Assembly: GCA_028818995.1 (NCBI GenBank)
Contig: JAPPMR010000224.1
Span: 1-15,486 of the forward strand
Reading direction: 5' to 3'
Source: Candidatus Poribacteria bacterium
GTDB lineage: Bacteria > Poribacteria > WGA-4E > WGA-3G
DNA: 15,486 bases
The notes beneath the pieces were generated by a model. The model saw only the letters and a program-made list of their open reading frames with translations, was not told where the DNA came from and made no database searches. The position numbers were made by a program, and so were the translations under genes. The first letter of the stretch is position 1. Every line of letters starts with the position of its first letter. Below, one piece after another: positions 1-6,447 of this stretch.

Positions 1-1246
1 GAATTTGAATGCGATGAATCCTTCGTTCGTCTGCTTCTAATACCGTGAAACTTATACCGCGGTAAGTAAAAACGACACCCTTTTCAGGGACTCGTCCAAG
101 ATGATCTACCACAAACCCACCGATGGTATCAATATTTTCCGCTTCAAATTCTGTGCCAAGTTTTTCGTTTAATTCGACCAAGTTTAGTCTGGCATCAACT
201 GAGTAGGTGTCTGGACTAATTTGAATGTAGGCATCCTGCTCATCTGCTTCGTCTTCGTCTTGGATTTCACCCACAATCTCCTCAATAATGTTTTCAAGCG
301 TTACAATCCCCGCTGTGCCCCCGTACTCATCCACAACAATAGCGATATGTTGTTTATGTTCTCGCAGTTCTCGGAACAATTCAGAAATCTTTTTGCTCTC
401 AGGTGTAAAAAAAGGTGTGCGACCAACAATAAGTTCACTGAGGTTAATCGGTTTCTCCTCTGCCCAACAATCTAACATGTCCTTAACATGCAAAATTCCG
501 ACAATGTTATCAATTGTCTCTTCATATATCGGAATGCGTGTATGTCTACATGCAATTGTCGTCTGTAAAACTTCAGCAGCAGAGGTTCCAACTTCAAGAC
601 ATACCATATCGGTTCGTGCCACCATAATTTCTCGGACCACTTTATCCGGTAGGTCTAAGATCCGAGCAATCATTTCCCGGTCGTCTGGCTCTAAAATCTC
701 TTGGCTGTCTGCAACATTATCTAAGGTTTTTAACACTTCTGGAGATACAAGGCTATCTTGTGCTGACGTAACCTTGCCGCCGCAGATACGCACAATCAGA
801 TTCACAAGAAAATTTAAGGGGATTAAAATTAGAAAACCGCCCCAATAAACGATACGTAAGGCACGTAACGCATGAATAGTTGTTCCGCTGGGACTATTTT
901 GGACGTAGTTTTTAGGAAATAATTCTGTAAAAACAACAAGAAGCAGGGCAGCGAGTCCACCGCTCAATATGGGATTTTTCCAGAATGTCGCAAATAGGAC
1001 AACAGTTGCCACCATCAGCAGCGTCTTTGCTGTAATAATAGTCAATGAATAGCGGCGCGGGTGGCGCAAAAGCGATGTTAAGACTTCGTAGCGTTTTCCG
1101 CCTTCCTCTGCGAATTCCAGAATATCCGACCGCGTCAAACGAGCCAGCAAAGCTTCTGCCGCTGAAAAGAGTGCATTTAAAATTAACAGAATTCCTAAAC
1201 AAACTAATCCTATAACTATATGTTGCTCATCCAAGCGTAAAATCAC
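1..1246 (-). CDS. CNNM/CBS/CorC_HlyC membrane protein (hemolysin-like family), C-terminus cut by window edge
   Basis: I read this frame directly on the minus strand: about 415 codons run without a stop to the left edge. The N-terminal third is a CNNM (DUF21) membrane domain. It has a hydrophobic helix at residues 10-28 followed by 'NALFSAAEALLARLTRSDI', further helices near 68-88, 95-110 and 132-153, and the family's E..PK motif as 'TELFPK' (107-112). A CBS pair follows (about 208-330, with 'DEYGGTAGIVTLENIIEEI' at 306-324), then a CorC_HlyC domain (about 338 onward, with 'DTIGGFVVDHLGRVP'). Members are linked to Mg2+/Co2+ efflux or membrane homeostasis; substrate unknown here. Family length is about 420-440 residues, so little is missing. 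A GGAGG lies at 1248-1252. GTG at 1246 is only 1 nt from it, so TTG at 1234 (13 nt away) may be the true start. The gene lies 37 bp downstream of ybeY, probably in the same operon. Confidence 0.93.
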   Translation of the reverse strand, partial: MILRLDEQHIVIGLVCLGILLILNALFSAAEALLARLTRSDILEFAEEGGKRYEVLTSLLRHPRRYSLTIITAKTLLMVATVVLFATFWKNPILSGGLAALLLVVFTELFPKNYVQNSPSGTTIHALRALRIVYWGGFLILIPLNFLVNLIVRICGGKVTSAQDSLVSPEVLKTLDNVADSQEILEPDDREMIARILDLPDKVVREIMVARTDMVCLEVGTSAAEVLQTTIACRHTRIPIYEETIDNIVGILHVKDMLDCWAEEKPINLSELIVGRTPFFTPESKKISELFRELREHKQHIAIVVDEYGGTAGIVTLENIIEEIVGEIQDEDEADEQDAYIQISPDTYSVDARLNLVELNEKLGTEFEAENIDTIGGFVVDHLGRVPEKGVVFTYRGISFTVLEADERRIHRIQI

Positions 1247-1283
1247 ACCTCCGTTATATCTCTAATAATTGAATGTCCTGGAG

Positions 1284-1745
1284 TTAAACAGAAATTATGT
1301 GGTTCTCAGTATCTATTTGCAAGCATTGTAAAATAGCATTCTGTTTCCCAAACATAACAGTGGCTTCCTCTTGTGTTTGATGGTCATATCCGAGTAGATG
1401 AAGCATACCGTGTACAGTTAGAAATGCGACCTCTTCTGCAAGCGAATGTTTTTCAGTTGTTGCTTGGCGTTCTGCGGTCTCTAAAGATATGACAATATCT
1501 CCAAGCATGTTGTGGCTTATCATCTCACTATCTTCACCTTCACGCATAGCAAAGGCTAATACATCCGTTGGCGCATCAATCCCACGATACTCAAGATTTA
1601 GTTCTGTCATGTGGAAATCATCTGTTAACAAAACGCTTACTTCATAATCTTCTATATGATGTGCATTTACTGTCACTAATACGGCTCTGTGGACAATTTC
1701 CACATCAAACGTGTTATTGCTGCTGGCATTGGTAACATCAATCAA
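1284..1745 (-). CDS. ybeY: Endoribonuclease YbeY (rRNA maturation factor)
   Basis: The 153-residue product matches the usual YbeY length. It carries the zinc-binding signature H-x3-H-x5-H as 'HGMLHLLGYDH' (H112, H116, H122) and the conserved 'RGIDAPTDVLAF' segment (54-65). YbeY is a cytoplasmic metal-dependent RNase that takes part in 16S rRNA 3'-end maturation and ribosome quality control. The start is TTG, preceded by a GAAGG whose end lies 9 nt upstream; the phoH stop codon sits inside that spacer, five bases before this gene. This suggests translational coupling to phoH. The phoH-ybeY-CNNM order is widespread in bacteria and supports the call. No key residue is missing. Confidence 0.96.
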   Translation of the reverse strand: MIDVTNASSNNTFDVEIVHRAVLVTVNAHHIEDYEVSVLLTDDFHMTELNLEYRGIDAPTDVLAFAMREGEDSEMISHNMLGDIVISLETAERQATTEKHSLAEEVAFLTVHGMLHLLGYDHQTQEEATVMFGKQNAILQCLQIDTENHIISV

Positions 1746-1750
1746 ACCCG

Positions 1751-2761
1751 TTAACCTTCAGATTCTTCGGCTTCTGCTAATACGCGTTTCACATCTGGGG
1801 GTGGTGTGGACTTTTCATAAGCTTCAATGATACGCTGCACCAATTCATGCCGCACAACATCAGTCTTTGAGAAGTAAATAAATTGGATTCCCTTGATTCC
1901 AGAAAGCACCTCTTGGGCATCTGCGAGTCCCGATACTTTATGCGTTGGCAGGTCTGTTTGTGTGATGTCGCCCGTTACAACGGCTTTTGAGTCAAACCCG
2001 AGTCGTGTGAGGAACATTTTCATCTGTTCGATCGTTGCATTTTGTGCCTCATCAAGAACAACAAAAGAATTGTTGAGTGTTCTACCTCGCATAAAAGCAA
2101 TCGGGGCAACTTCAATGATATTGCGTTCAATGTAATTGTCAAGCGTATCAGGTGGTATCATATCGTACAACGCATCATATAGCGGTCGTAGATAAGGATG
2201 TACTTTCTCGGCTATATCACCGGGTAAAAATCCGAGCCGTTCACCCGCTTCAACGGCAGGTCGAGTTAAGATAATACGGCTCACCTGTCCATTCTTAAGC
2301 GCAGAAACAGCCATTGCCATTGCAAGGTAGGTTTTCCCTGTGCCAGCAGGTCCAATGCCAAATACAAGATCGTTGTGTTTTATTGCTTCAACATACCGTT
2401 CTTGTCCAGCAGTTTTCGGACGAATTACACCTCGTTTTGAAAACACAGGTATAGATTCTGCCGAACTTTGATCTAAAATGGTTGATTCATCTGCTTCTGT
2501 CGCACGGATAACGTAGTTAACATCGGTTGTCTGAATTCTTTCGCCTTTTCGGATACGGTGGAGTAGTGATTCCAACACCGTTATGACTCTGTTGACATCT
2601 TTTTGGTTTTCACCAAGGACAGCAATGCTATCGCTTTTCAAAACAACACGGACGTCAAAATCATCTTCAATGATTTTCAAAAAGGCATCGCTTTGTCCAA
2701 AAAGTGCTTGAACTTCAGCGTTGTTTTGAATAGGGACACCCTTTAATTCTTGTTTTTGCAA
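1751..2761 (-). CDS. phoH: PhoH-like ATPase
   Basis: The 336-residue product is a typical PhoH/YbeZ protein. An N-terminal region (about 10-75) resembles the small KH-like module of this family. The P-loop ATPase has Walker A 'GPAGTGKT' (137-144) and Walker B 'FVVLDEAQN' (D237, E238). The 'ILTRPAVEAGERLGFLPGD' block and the 'VTGDITQTDLP' segment are characteristic. PhoH is a cytoplasmic ATPase, probably an RNA-remodelling factor acting with YbeY. The start is TTG; a strong GGAGG lies upstream with an unusually long spacer of about 12 nt, and no closer ATG exists in frame. A candidate promoter is at 2797-2825. It is the first gene of the minus-strand operon phoH-ybeY-CNNM. Confidence 0.96.
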   Translation of the reverse strand: MQKQELKGVPIQNNAEVQALFGQSDAFLKIIEDDFDVRVVLKSDSIAVLGENQKDVNRVITVLESLLHRIRKGERIQTTDVNYVIRATEADESTILDQSSAESIPVFSKRGVIRPKTAGQERYVEAIKHNDLVFGIGPAGTGKTYLAMAMAVSALKNGQVSRIILTRPAVEAGERLGFLPGDIAEKVHPYLRPLYDALYDMIPPDTLDNYIERNIIEVAPIAFMRGRTLNNSFVVLDEAQNATIEQMKMFLTRLGFDSKAVVTGDITQTDLPTHKVSGLADAQEVLSGIKGIQFIYFSKTDVVRHELVQRIIEAYEKSTPPPDVKRVLAEAEESEG

Positions 2762-2796
2762 TCGGGTTTTGATCCTCCAAGAATGTTATGTGCTAA

Positions 2797-2825
2797 ACTT
2801 AACACAGTTTTGTAGAAAAAGTCAA
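2797..2825 (-). promoter_or_regulatory. Candidate sigma70-type promoter of the phoH-ybeY-CNNM operon
   Basis: On the minus strand a -35 box TTGACT (2820-2825) is followed after 17 bp by TTAAGT (2797-2802). The -35 box is close to consensus; the -10 box is weak, matching three of six consensus bases. It lies about 36 bp upstream of the phoH start, with the GGAGG ribosome site in between. Inferred from sequence only. Confidence 0.4.
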
Positions 2826-2900
2826 GCAATAGGTTTATGGATGCAATATAAGACAGATTCTGGCGAGAAATCTAAGTGATTAGTTCACATTGTAGCAAGT

Positions 2901-3072
2901 TTGTATATTATAACGTGAGTTTGATAATAAAATGTGAGTTTGCTCTAAACACTTTTCAAGTCTAAAAAAAGCACTGTTTTTGTAGCATAACCTGTTAGGT
3001 TGTGCCGTTTTTGCCAAAAATAACAGAGAATGCTGCGGATGAAAACTTTTTCAAACTCACGTTATTATACAA
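2901..3072. repeat. MITE-like element with terminal inverted repeats
   Basis: The left end (2901-2924) and right end (3051-3072) are near-perfect inverted copies: TTGTATA..TAACGTGAGTTTGA against the reverse complement of TCAAACTCACGTTA..TACAA. They differ only by a short indel in the AT-rich part. A second direct copy of the inner word (AATGTGAGTTTG, one mismatch) sits at 2930-2941, so the word occurs three times in 170 bp. The interior has no reading frame. The element fills most of the 339 bp gap between phoH and the lipoprotein gene. Size, terminal repeats and lack of coding content fit a miniature inverted-repeat element. I see no clear target-site duplication. Confidence 0.55.
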
Positions 3073-3100
3073 TTTCGTGAAACTAAATTCAAGCAGTTTC

Positions 3101-3730
3101 TTACATCCGCTCGTAAATCTTCACCTCTCGAATTTTTGCCCCTTTTAAAGGCGTAACAATTCCATAAGAAAAGCGACGGTCGTCACTCTCAACGCGAGTC
3201 TGCCCTTTCCGATCTTCAATGCCGTCTGCGGTTATCCGCAGATATAACACTTCTTGTCTAATCGGTAACCACACCTTCTGCTGGTTTTTCACATCTCTGT
3301 GTCGTCTATCCTGCACTGCGACAAACGAATTACGCCACTTCAGTGATTTTTCCTCTGCTGTAAAATCAAGAGCCAACTTTGGAATATCAGAACCCGGATA
3401 AATTTCTATATAAGCCACATACGTTGGTTTATCCAGTTTTATCAGTGTTTCTGTTTTTAGAGTGCCATCATGGTTTATCTGATACCCCTTCGGATTAGCT
3501 GCAAACTCAGTCGTACCTTCCTCAAAATACATCTTCCGAATAGAACCGTGTGCTTGGAATGTTCCTACTGTTTCCAAATTTCCATCTACCATATTTGGAT
3601 TGGCTTCACACGTGAGACGAGATGAAGGAAGTTCCACGACAGGCGGATTTTGAAGCAAAGCACACCCTGAAATACCAAGAACTACTAACAATAAACTACT
3701 TACAATCCATCTCCATTTTCTAACGGGCAT
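3101..3730 (-). CDS. Lipoprotein with discoidin-like (F5/8 C-like) domain, copy B
   Basis: This 209-residue protein is of unknown function. A signal peptide ends in a lipobox 'GISGC' with the lipidated cysteine at C23, so it should be a membrane-anchored lipoprotein. The mature part reads like a galactose-binding/discoidin fold: 'VDGNLETVGTF' near the start, 'TETLIKLDKPTYVAYIEIYP' in the middle and 'REVKIYE' at the end. In F5/8 C domains equivalent segments open and close the beta-barrel; this assignment is inference. It is a clear paralogue of the adjacent upstream gene, sharing 'SSRL..EANP..VDGNL.T', 'IPKLAL', 'LYLR.TADGIED' and 'PLKGA.IREVK.Y'. The ATG is preceded by GGGAGG with a spacer of about 9 nt. 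Its start overlaps the upstream gene's end by 11 bp, pointing to translational coupling. Confidence 0.8.
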   Translation of the reverse strand: MPVRKWRWIVSSLLLVVLGISGCALLQNPPVVELPSSRLTCEANPNMVDGNLETVGTFQAHGSIRKMYFEEGTTEFAANPKGYQINHDGTLKTETLIKLDKPTYVAYIEIYPGSDIPKLALDFTAEEKSLKWRNSFVAVQDRRHRDVKNQQKVWLPIRQEVLYLRITADGIEDRKGQTRVESDDRRFSYGIVTPLKGAKIREVKIYERM

Positions 3731-4355
3731 AAAATTTTACCTCCCGAATAGAAGCACCTTTCAATGGAATTTGAATGCGCGCGTCTATATCTTTTTTCTC
3801 AGTTTTCTTATCTCTCTCATTTTCCTTTTTTTGGTTACGGATAGCGTTTTGTTTATCTTCAATACCGTCAGCAGTGAGTCGCAAATAAAGGATCTTTCTA
3901 TTGATTTGGAATCTGACAGGTTGTTTCCCTTCTACGTTAATATGCTGTTTGTCATCTACCGCCTCAAAGGAAGAAGCAAACTGTGGCGGGTCATCCAAAG
4001 TTGTCATTAAAGCTAACTTGGGGATGCGGGATGCTGGATAGACTTCAACATGGGAGATATAAGTTGGCACATCTAATTTAATCACAGCTTCTGTACGTCG
4101 ACTTCCTTCAACCTGCGTTAGATATTTCCGTTGCATATTCCCAGAGGTGCGCTTCTCTCCAGGGAAGGCTTTGTAACTTTTCTCAATATGACCTCTTACA
4201 GCAAATGTGCTAATCGTGTCTAAATTTCCATCTACGAGTTGAGGATTTGCCTCACTACTCAGTCGGGATGAAGCGACTTCAAAAGTTGGTTGATTTAGAA
4301 CAGCACAACCTAAAACACTAATAAACATAACGGACAAAACGGTTAAGATTCTCAT
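3720..4355 (-). CDS. Lipoprotein with discoidin-like (F5/8 C-like) domain, copy A
   Basis: This 211-residue lipoprotein of unknown function has a short signal peptide with lipobox 'SVLGC' and predicted lipidated C17. The mature region has 'SSRLSSEANPQLVDGNLDT', 'KLDVPTYISHVEVYP', 'LYLRLTADGIEDK' and C-terminal 'PLKGASIREVKFYAR', all matched by its neighbour copy B. The pair therefore arose by tandem duplication. Copy A has an extra charged, lysine/glutamate-rich linker (about residues 178-196) before the final strand that is much shorter in copy B. The ATG has a good AAAGGAG site 7 nt upstream. It follows the dehydrogenase by only 33 bp with no terminator visible, so it is probably the second gene of a three-gene operon. 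A ligand cannot be named. Confidence 0.8.
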   Translation of the reverse strand: MRILTVLSVMFISVLGCAVLNQPTFEVASSRLSSEANPQLVDGNLDTISTFAVRGHIEKSYKAFPGEKRTSGNMQRKYLTQVEGSRRTEAVIKLDVPTYISHVEVYPASRIPKLALMTTLDDPPQFASSFEAVDDKQHINVEGKQPVRFQINRKILYLRLTADGIEDKQNAIRNQKKENERDKKTEKKDIDARIQIPLKGASIREVKFYAR

Positions 4356-4388
4356 TTGTTTTCTCCTTTGACTGATAAGTTCAGAGAT

Positions 4389-5444
4389 TTAGGTTTGAAG
4401 ATCCTTGGGGGTGGCAACATCAAAACGTTCTGCAGCCTCAACGAGTCGATCCCACGTAGGTTCTTCTATCGGTATTCCCTCTTTTAGTCGTTTTTCACGG
4501 CTTCGTTGTTCAAATTCTCCTGGCACATAGATTTCGTCAATTCCTGGCAATCTCGCTGATGACTTAACCCACTCCGCAAGATATTCAATCTCCTGTTCAT
4601 AGTCGGCTAAATCAATAAAATCCTTAATTTTAATTGCAAACATAACAATGCCGCTTGCGCCGCGCGTAGGTTGTTCACGGCTACACCCTGCCCAAGAAAG
4701 ACCGCCTGCAATGGCATCAATCATCACACCGAGTCCAAACCCTTTGTGCCCAAACTGAAATCCTCCGAGTGGCATGACAGCGGTATCATTTGGTCGTTCA
4801 CGAAACACGTCTGGGTCTGTTAAAGCGTTACCTTCGGTATCTATCATCCATCCTTCTGGTATTGGCTCGCCCCGTGCAGACTGTACGAGAAGTTTACCGC
4901 CTGCGACTACGCTGAGCGTCATATCTAATAGAAGCGGTTCGCCATTTGCCCGAGGCACGGATATGGCAATCGGATTAGGTGGTAACCTTCGTGAAGTGCC
5001 GCCGTGTGGATGCATAAACCTACCTCCACCATTTAGCAAAACAATACCGATCATTCCTTCCCGTGCTGCAATTGGCGGATATTCACCCATTCGTCCTGCA
5101 TGCCCGCACCGATGTAAACCGACTGCACCGATGGTACAGGTTTTTGCTTTTTCGACTGCCATCTCCATCGCTTTGCGTGCAGCAACCATTCCGAGTGCCC
5201 CGTTCACGTTGATAACTGTCGCTGCACCGCTCTCTCTAACAATCTCCATTTTCTCTGCTGCTGGAACGCCAGCCATGCCGCCGATATAGTTCGGCGCGTT
5301 GATCACACCGTGTGAATCATGTCCCGCTAAATTAGAATCTACAACATGGTCACTGACGATGCGTGCATCTTCTTCGGTGCCACCTGCCCTCCGATAAATA
5401 TCGTATACAAATTTTCTTAACACAACGTGAGATACAATCGGCAT
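4389..5444 (-). CDS. Ldh_2-family NAD(P)-dependent 2-hydroxyacid dehydrogenase (malate/L-lactate dehydrogenase type)
   Basis: The 351-residue product has the length and motifs of the malate/L-lactate/ureidoglycolate dehydrogenase family (Pfam Ldh_2), which oxidises 2-hydroxy acids with a non-Rossmann NAD(P) fold. Visible landmarks are 'LAGHDSHGV' with the conserved S44-H45-G46, 'HRCGHAGRMGEY' (111-122) around the second conserved histidine H115, 'NPIAISVPRANGEPLLLDMTLS' in the cofactor region, and 'GGFQFGHKGFGLGVMIDAIAGGLS'. The exact substrate cannot be decided from sequence. The ATG has AAGGAG 6 nt upstream. It heads a probable operon with two lipoproteins. A promoter with overlapping palindromes lies just upstream (5493-5559), so expression is likely controlled by a dedicated regulator, which is not encoded in this window. 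Confidence 0.9.
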   Translation of the reverse strand: MPIVSHVVLRKFVYDIYRRAGGTEEDARIVSDHVVDSNLAGHDSHGVINAPNYIGGMAGVPAAEKMEIVRESGAATVINVNGALGMVAARKAMEMAVEKAKTCTIGAVGLHRCGHAGRMGEYPPIAAREGMIGIVLLNGGGRFMHPHGGTSRRLPPNPIAISVPRANGEPLLLDMTLSVVAGGKLLVQSARGEPIPEGWMIDTEGNALTDPDVFRERPNDTAVMPLGGFQFGHKGFGLGVMIDAIAGGLSWAGCSREQPTRGASGIVMFAIKIKDFIDLADYEQEIEYLAEWVKSSARLPGIDEIYVPGEFEQRSREKRLKEGIPIEEPTWDRLVEAAERFDVATPKDLQT

Positions 5445-5492
5445 AAATGTCTCCTTGCCGGAAAATTAGATTTACAAGATGAATTAGCACAG

Positions 5493-5559
5493 TTTGCAAA
5501 TGATATTGCAGATTTTGTAAGTATAGCATGTAGTGGAGAAATTTGCAATAGATTGCAAA
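5493..5559 (-). promoter_or_regulatory. Promoter with two candidate operators ahead of the Ldh_2 dehydrogenase gene
   Basis: On the minus strand TTGCAA (5543-5548) and TATACT (5520-5525) are separated by exactly 17 bp, a good sigma70-type promoter. The -35 box lies inside a perfect palindrome, TTTGCAA-N4-TTGCAAA (5542-5559). A second, imperfect copy, TTTGCAA-N6-TTGCAGA (5493-5512), falls where transcription would begin. A repressor bound at both would block the promoter. The boxes and palindromes are seen; the regulation is inferred. Confidence 0.55.
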
Positions 5560-5671
5560 GGGAAGGCCTGTAAAGTTTTGTCGAACCCACACATCTCTTA
5601 TTGTAGAGTCAAATCAAAGCTGAATGTGTATATGGTATTTGGTTAATTCGCTCAGACAAATAATGTGTTAG

Positions 5672-5696
5672 TGCGGGGGATCACATCTCCCCCGCA
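5672..5696. repeat. GC-rich hairpin
   Basis: TGCGGGGGA (5672-5680) and TCCCCCGCA (5688-5696) pair perfectly over 9 bp around a 7-nt loop. No T-run follows in either direction, so an intrinsic terminator is not well supported. It starts a run of palindromic repeats in the 1 kb gene-free stretch 5445-6447. Confidence 0.5.
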
Positions 5697-5749
5697 AGGA
5701 GGAATAACAACTCTAAATGAATAGTTATTCGAGAGATTCTTGTTAGAAC

Positions 5750-5791
5750 GCTAAATCAAGCGAACACCCGTTAGCATTCCGCTTGTTTAGC
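5750..5791. repeat. Imperfect inverted repeat
   Basis: GCTAAATCAAGCG at 5750-5762 and CGCTTGTTTAGC at 5780-5791 pair with a one-base bulge around a 17-nt loop. No coding frame spans it. It probably belongs to the same class of dispersed palindromic repeats as its neighbours; function unknown. Confidence 0.45.
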
Positions 5792-5877
5792 ATTGTCGCC
5801 TCTCCCATAGCGAGGTGTATACGTCTTTTGCAGTACGTCATTTATAATAAATTATATAAATAAGTTCACATATATTG

Positions 5878-5903
5878 TGTAGGAGCGATCTCCGAATCGC
5901 GAC
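5878..5903 (+). repeat. REP-like hairpin, family A copy 1
   Basis: The core is GCGAT-N6-ATCGC (5885-5900) preceded by TGTAGGA. The same layout recurs at 9966-9991 as GCGAC-N6-GTCGC with closely matching flanks, and at 10144-10159 as GCGAT-N6-ATCGC. The T-A to C-G change preserves pairing. This looks like a dispersed REP-type element. Confidence 0.6.
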
Positions 5904-5926
5904 AGAAACCACTAATAGTCGGGAAT

Positions 5927-6041
5927 CCAAATCAACGGTATGAATGCGCCAAATCAACGGTATGAATGCGCCAAATCAACGGTATGAATGCCTTTTGGCA
6001 TTCCCCGTATGGCATTCGCTATGATTCATGCCGGTGATTTG
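5927..6041. repeat. Three 22-bp tandem repeats merging into a large hairpin
   Basis: Three near-identical 22-bp units (CCAAATCAACGGTATGAATG plus two bases) begin at 5927, 5949 and 5971. The last unit pairs with a downstream inverted copy: CAAATCAACGGTATGAAT (5972-5989) matches the reverse complement of 6024-6041 at 16 of 18 positions. Inside lies a perfect small hairpin GAATGCC-TTTT-GGCATTC (5986-6003). The units abut with no spacers, so this is not a CRISPR. The copy-number gain probably came from slippage or recombination within a palindromic element. Confidence 0.65.
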
Positions 6042-6042
6042 A

Positions 6043-6076
6043 TAGGGACGATATGTTTATTTTTATATCGTTCCTA
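6043..6076. repeat. Inverted repeat TAGGGACGATAT / ATATCGTTCCTA
   Basis: Arms 6043-6054 and 6065-6076 pair at 11 of 12 positions around a 10-nt AT-rich loop. The right arm runs into the family B hairpin at 6070-6087, so the two structures are mutually exclusive. It lies in the gene-free repeat cluster. Confidence 0.45.
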
Positions 6077-6137
6077 CGGAACTCAAGAGAGGATGGACAA
6101 TATTTTCTATAAACATTCCGTCCCTACGGGACTAAAG
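6070..6137. repeat. Two family B palindromes (GTYCC-TAC-GGRAC)
   Basis: GTTCCTACGGAACTCAAG (6070-6087) and GTCCCTACGGGACTAAAG (6120-6137) are copies of one element. The stem GTTCC/GGAAC changes to GTCCC/GGGAC, a compensatory pair, with the TAC loop unchanged. About 200 bp of very AT-rich sequence follow (6140-6336), in which I see nothing beyond the promoter at 6337-6365. Confidence 0.5.
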
Positions 6138-6336
6138 CTACATTAAGACAACCTTAATTAATAATATATCAAAATTATTAATATAACTCAATACGGCTAA
6201 TTGTATTCCTGTTTACCCTAAAAGTCAAATTAAATCTGCCAAAAATGTTAGATTTGCTTGAAAAAACACATAATTTTAGAATTTTAAGCGTTAAGAACTT
6301 TAAGAAATTTAGTAGTTTTGTCGGACGCAAGAAAAC

Positions 6337-6365
6337 TTGATTAAAAAAAGATCTTTTGATATAAT
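6337..6365 (+). promoter_or_regulatory. Near-consensus sigma70-type promoter for the interrupted primase/helicase-like gene
   Basis: TTGATT (6337-6342) and a perfect TATAAT (6360-6365) are 17 bp apart. The spacer contains a perfect 12-bp palindrome AAAAGATCTTTT (6346-6357) that could be an operator. Transcription would start near 6372 and leave a leader of about 75 nt before the ATG at 6448, which has no recognisable Shine-Dalgarno sequence. Confidence 0.5.
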
Positions 6366-6447
6366 TAGTTAATTCTATTCTAAATGTGTCTATTTAGCCG
6401 AAATTAGTAGTGTTTGGAACCACAGCTTCCATATTGTCTTTTCTATC

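Noticed and set aside
288..848. Plus-strand 186-codon open frame
   Set aside because: Antisense shadow of the CNNM/CBS gene, whose minus-strand translation has clear domain motifs; the plus frame has low-complexity Ser/Ile/Arg content and no ribosome site.
912..1202. Minus-strand 96-codon open frame
   Set aside because: Out-of-frame overlap with the CNNM membrane domain, which is the conserved reading.
5350..5592. Minus-strand 80-codon open frame over the dehydrogenase upstream region
   Set aside because: It covers the promoter and palindromes and runs out of frame into the dehydrogenase gene; no recognisable protein.
5672..5696. Intrinsic terminator
   Set aside because: Strong GC stem but no T-run on either strand; it lies upstream, not downstream, of the nearest genes.
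5927..5992. CRISPR array
   Set aside because: The three 22-bp units abut directly without spacers, and no cas gene is present.
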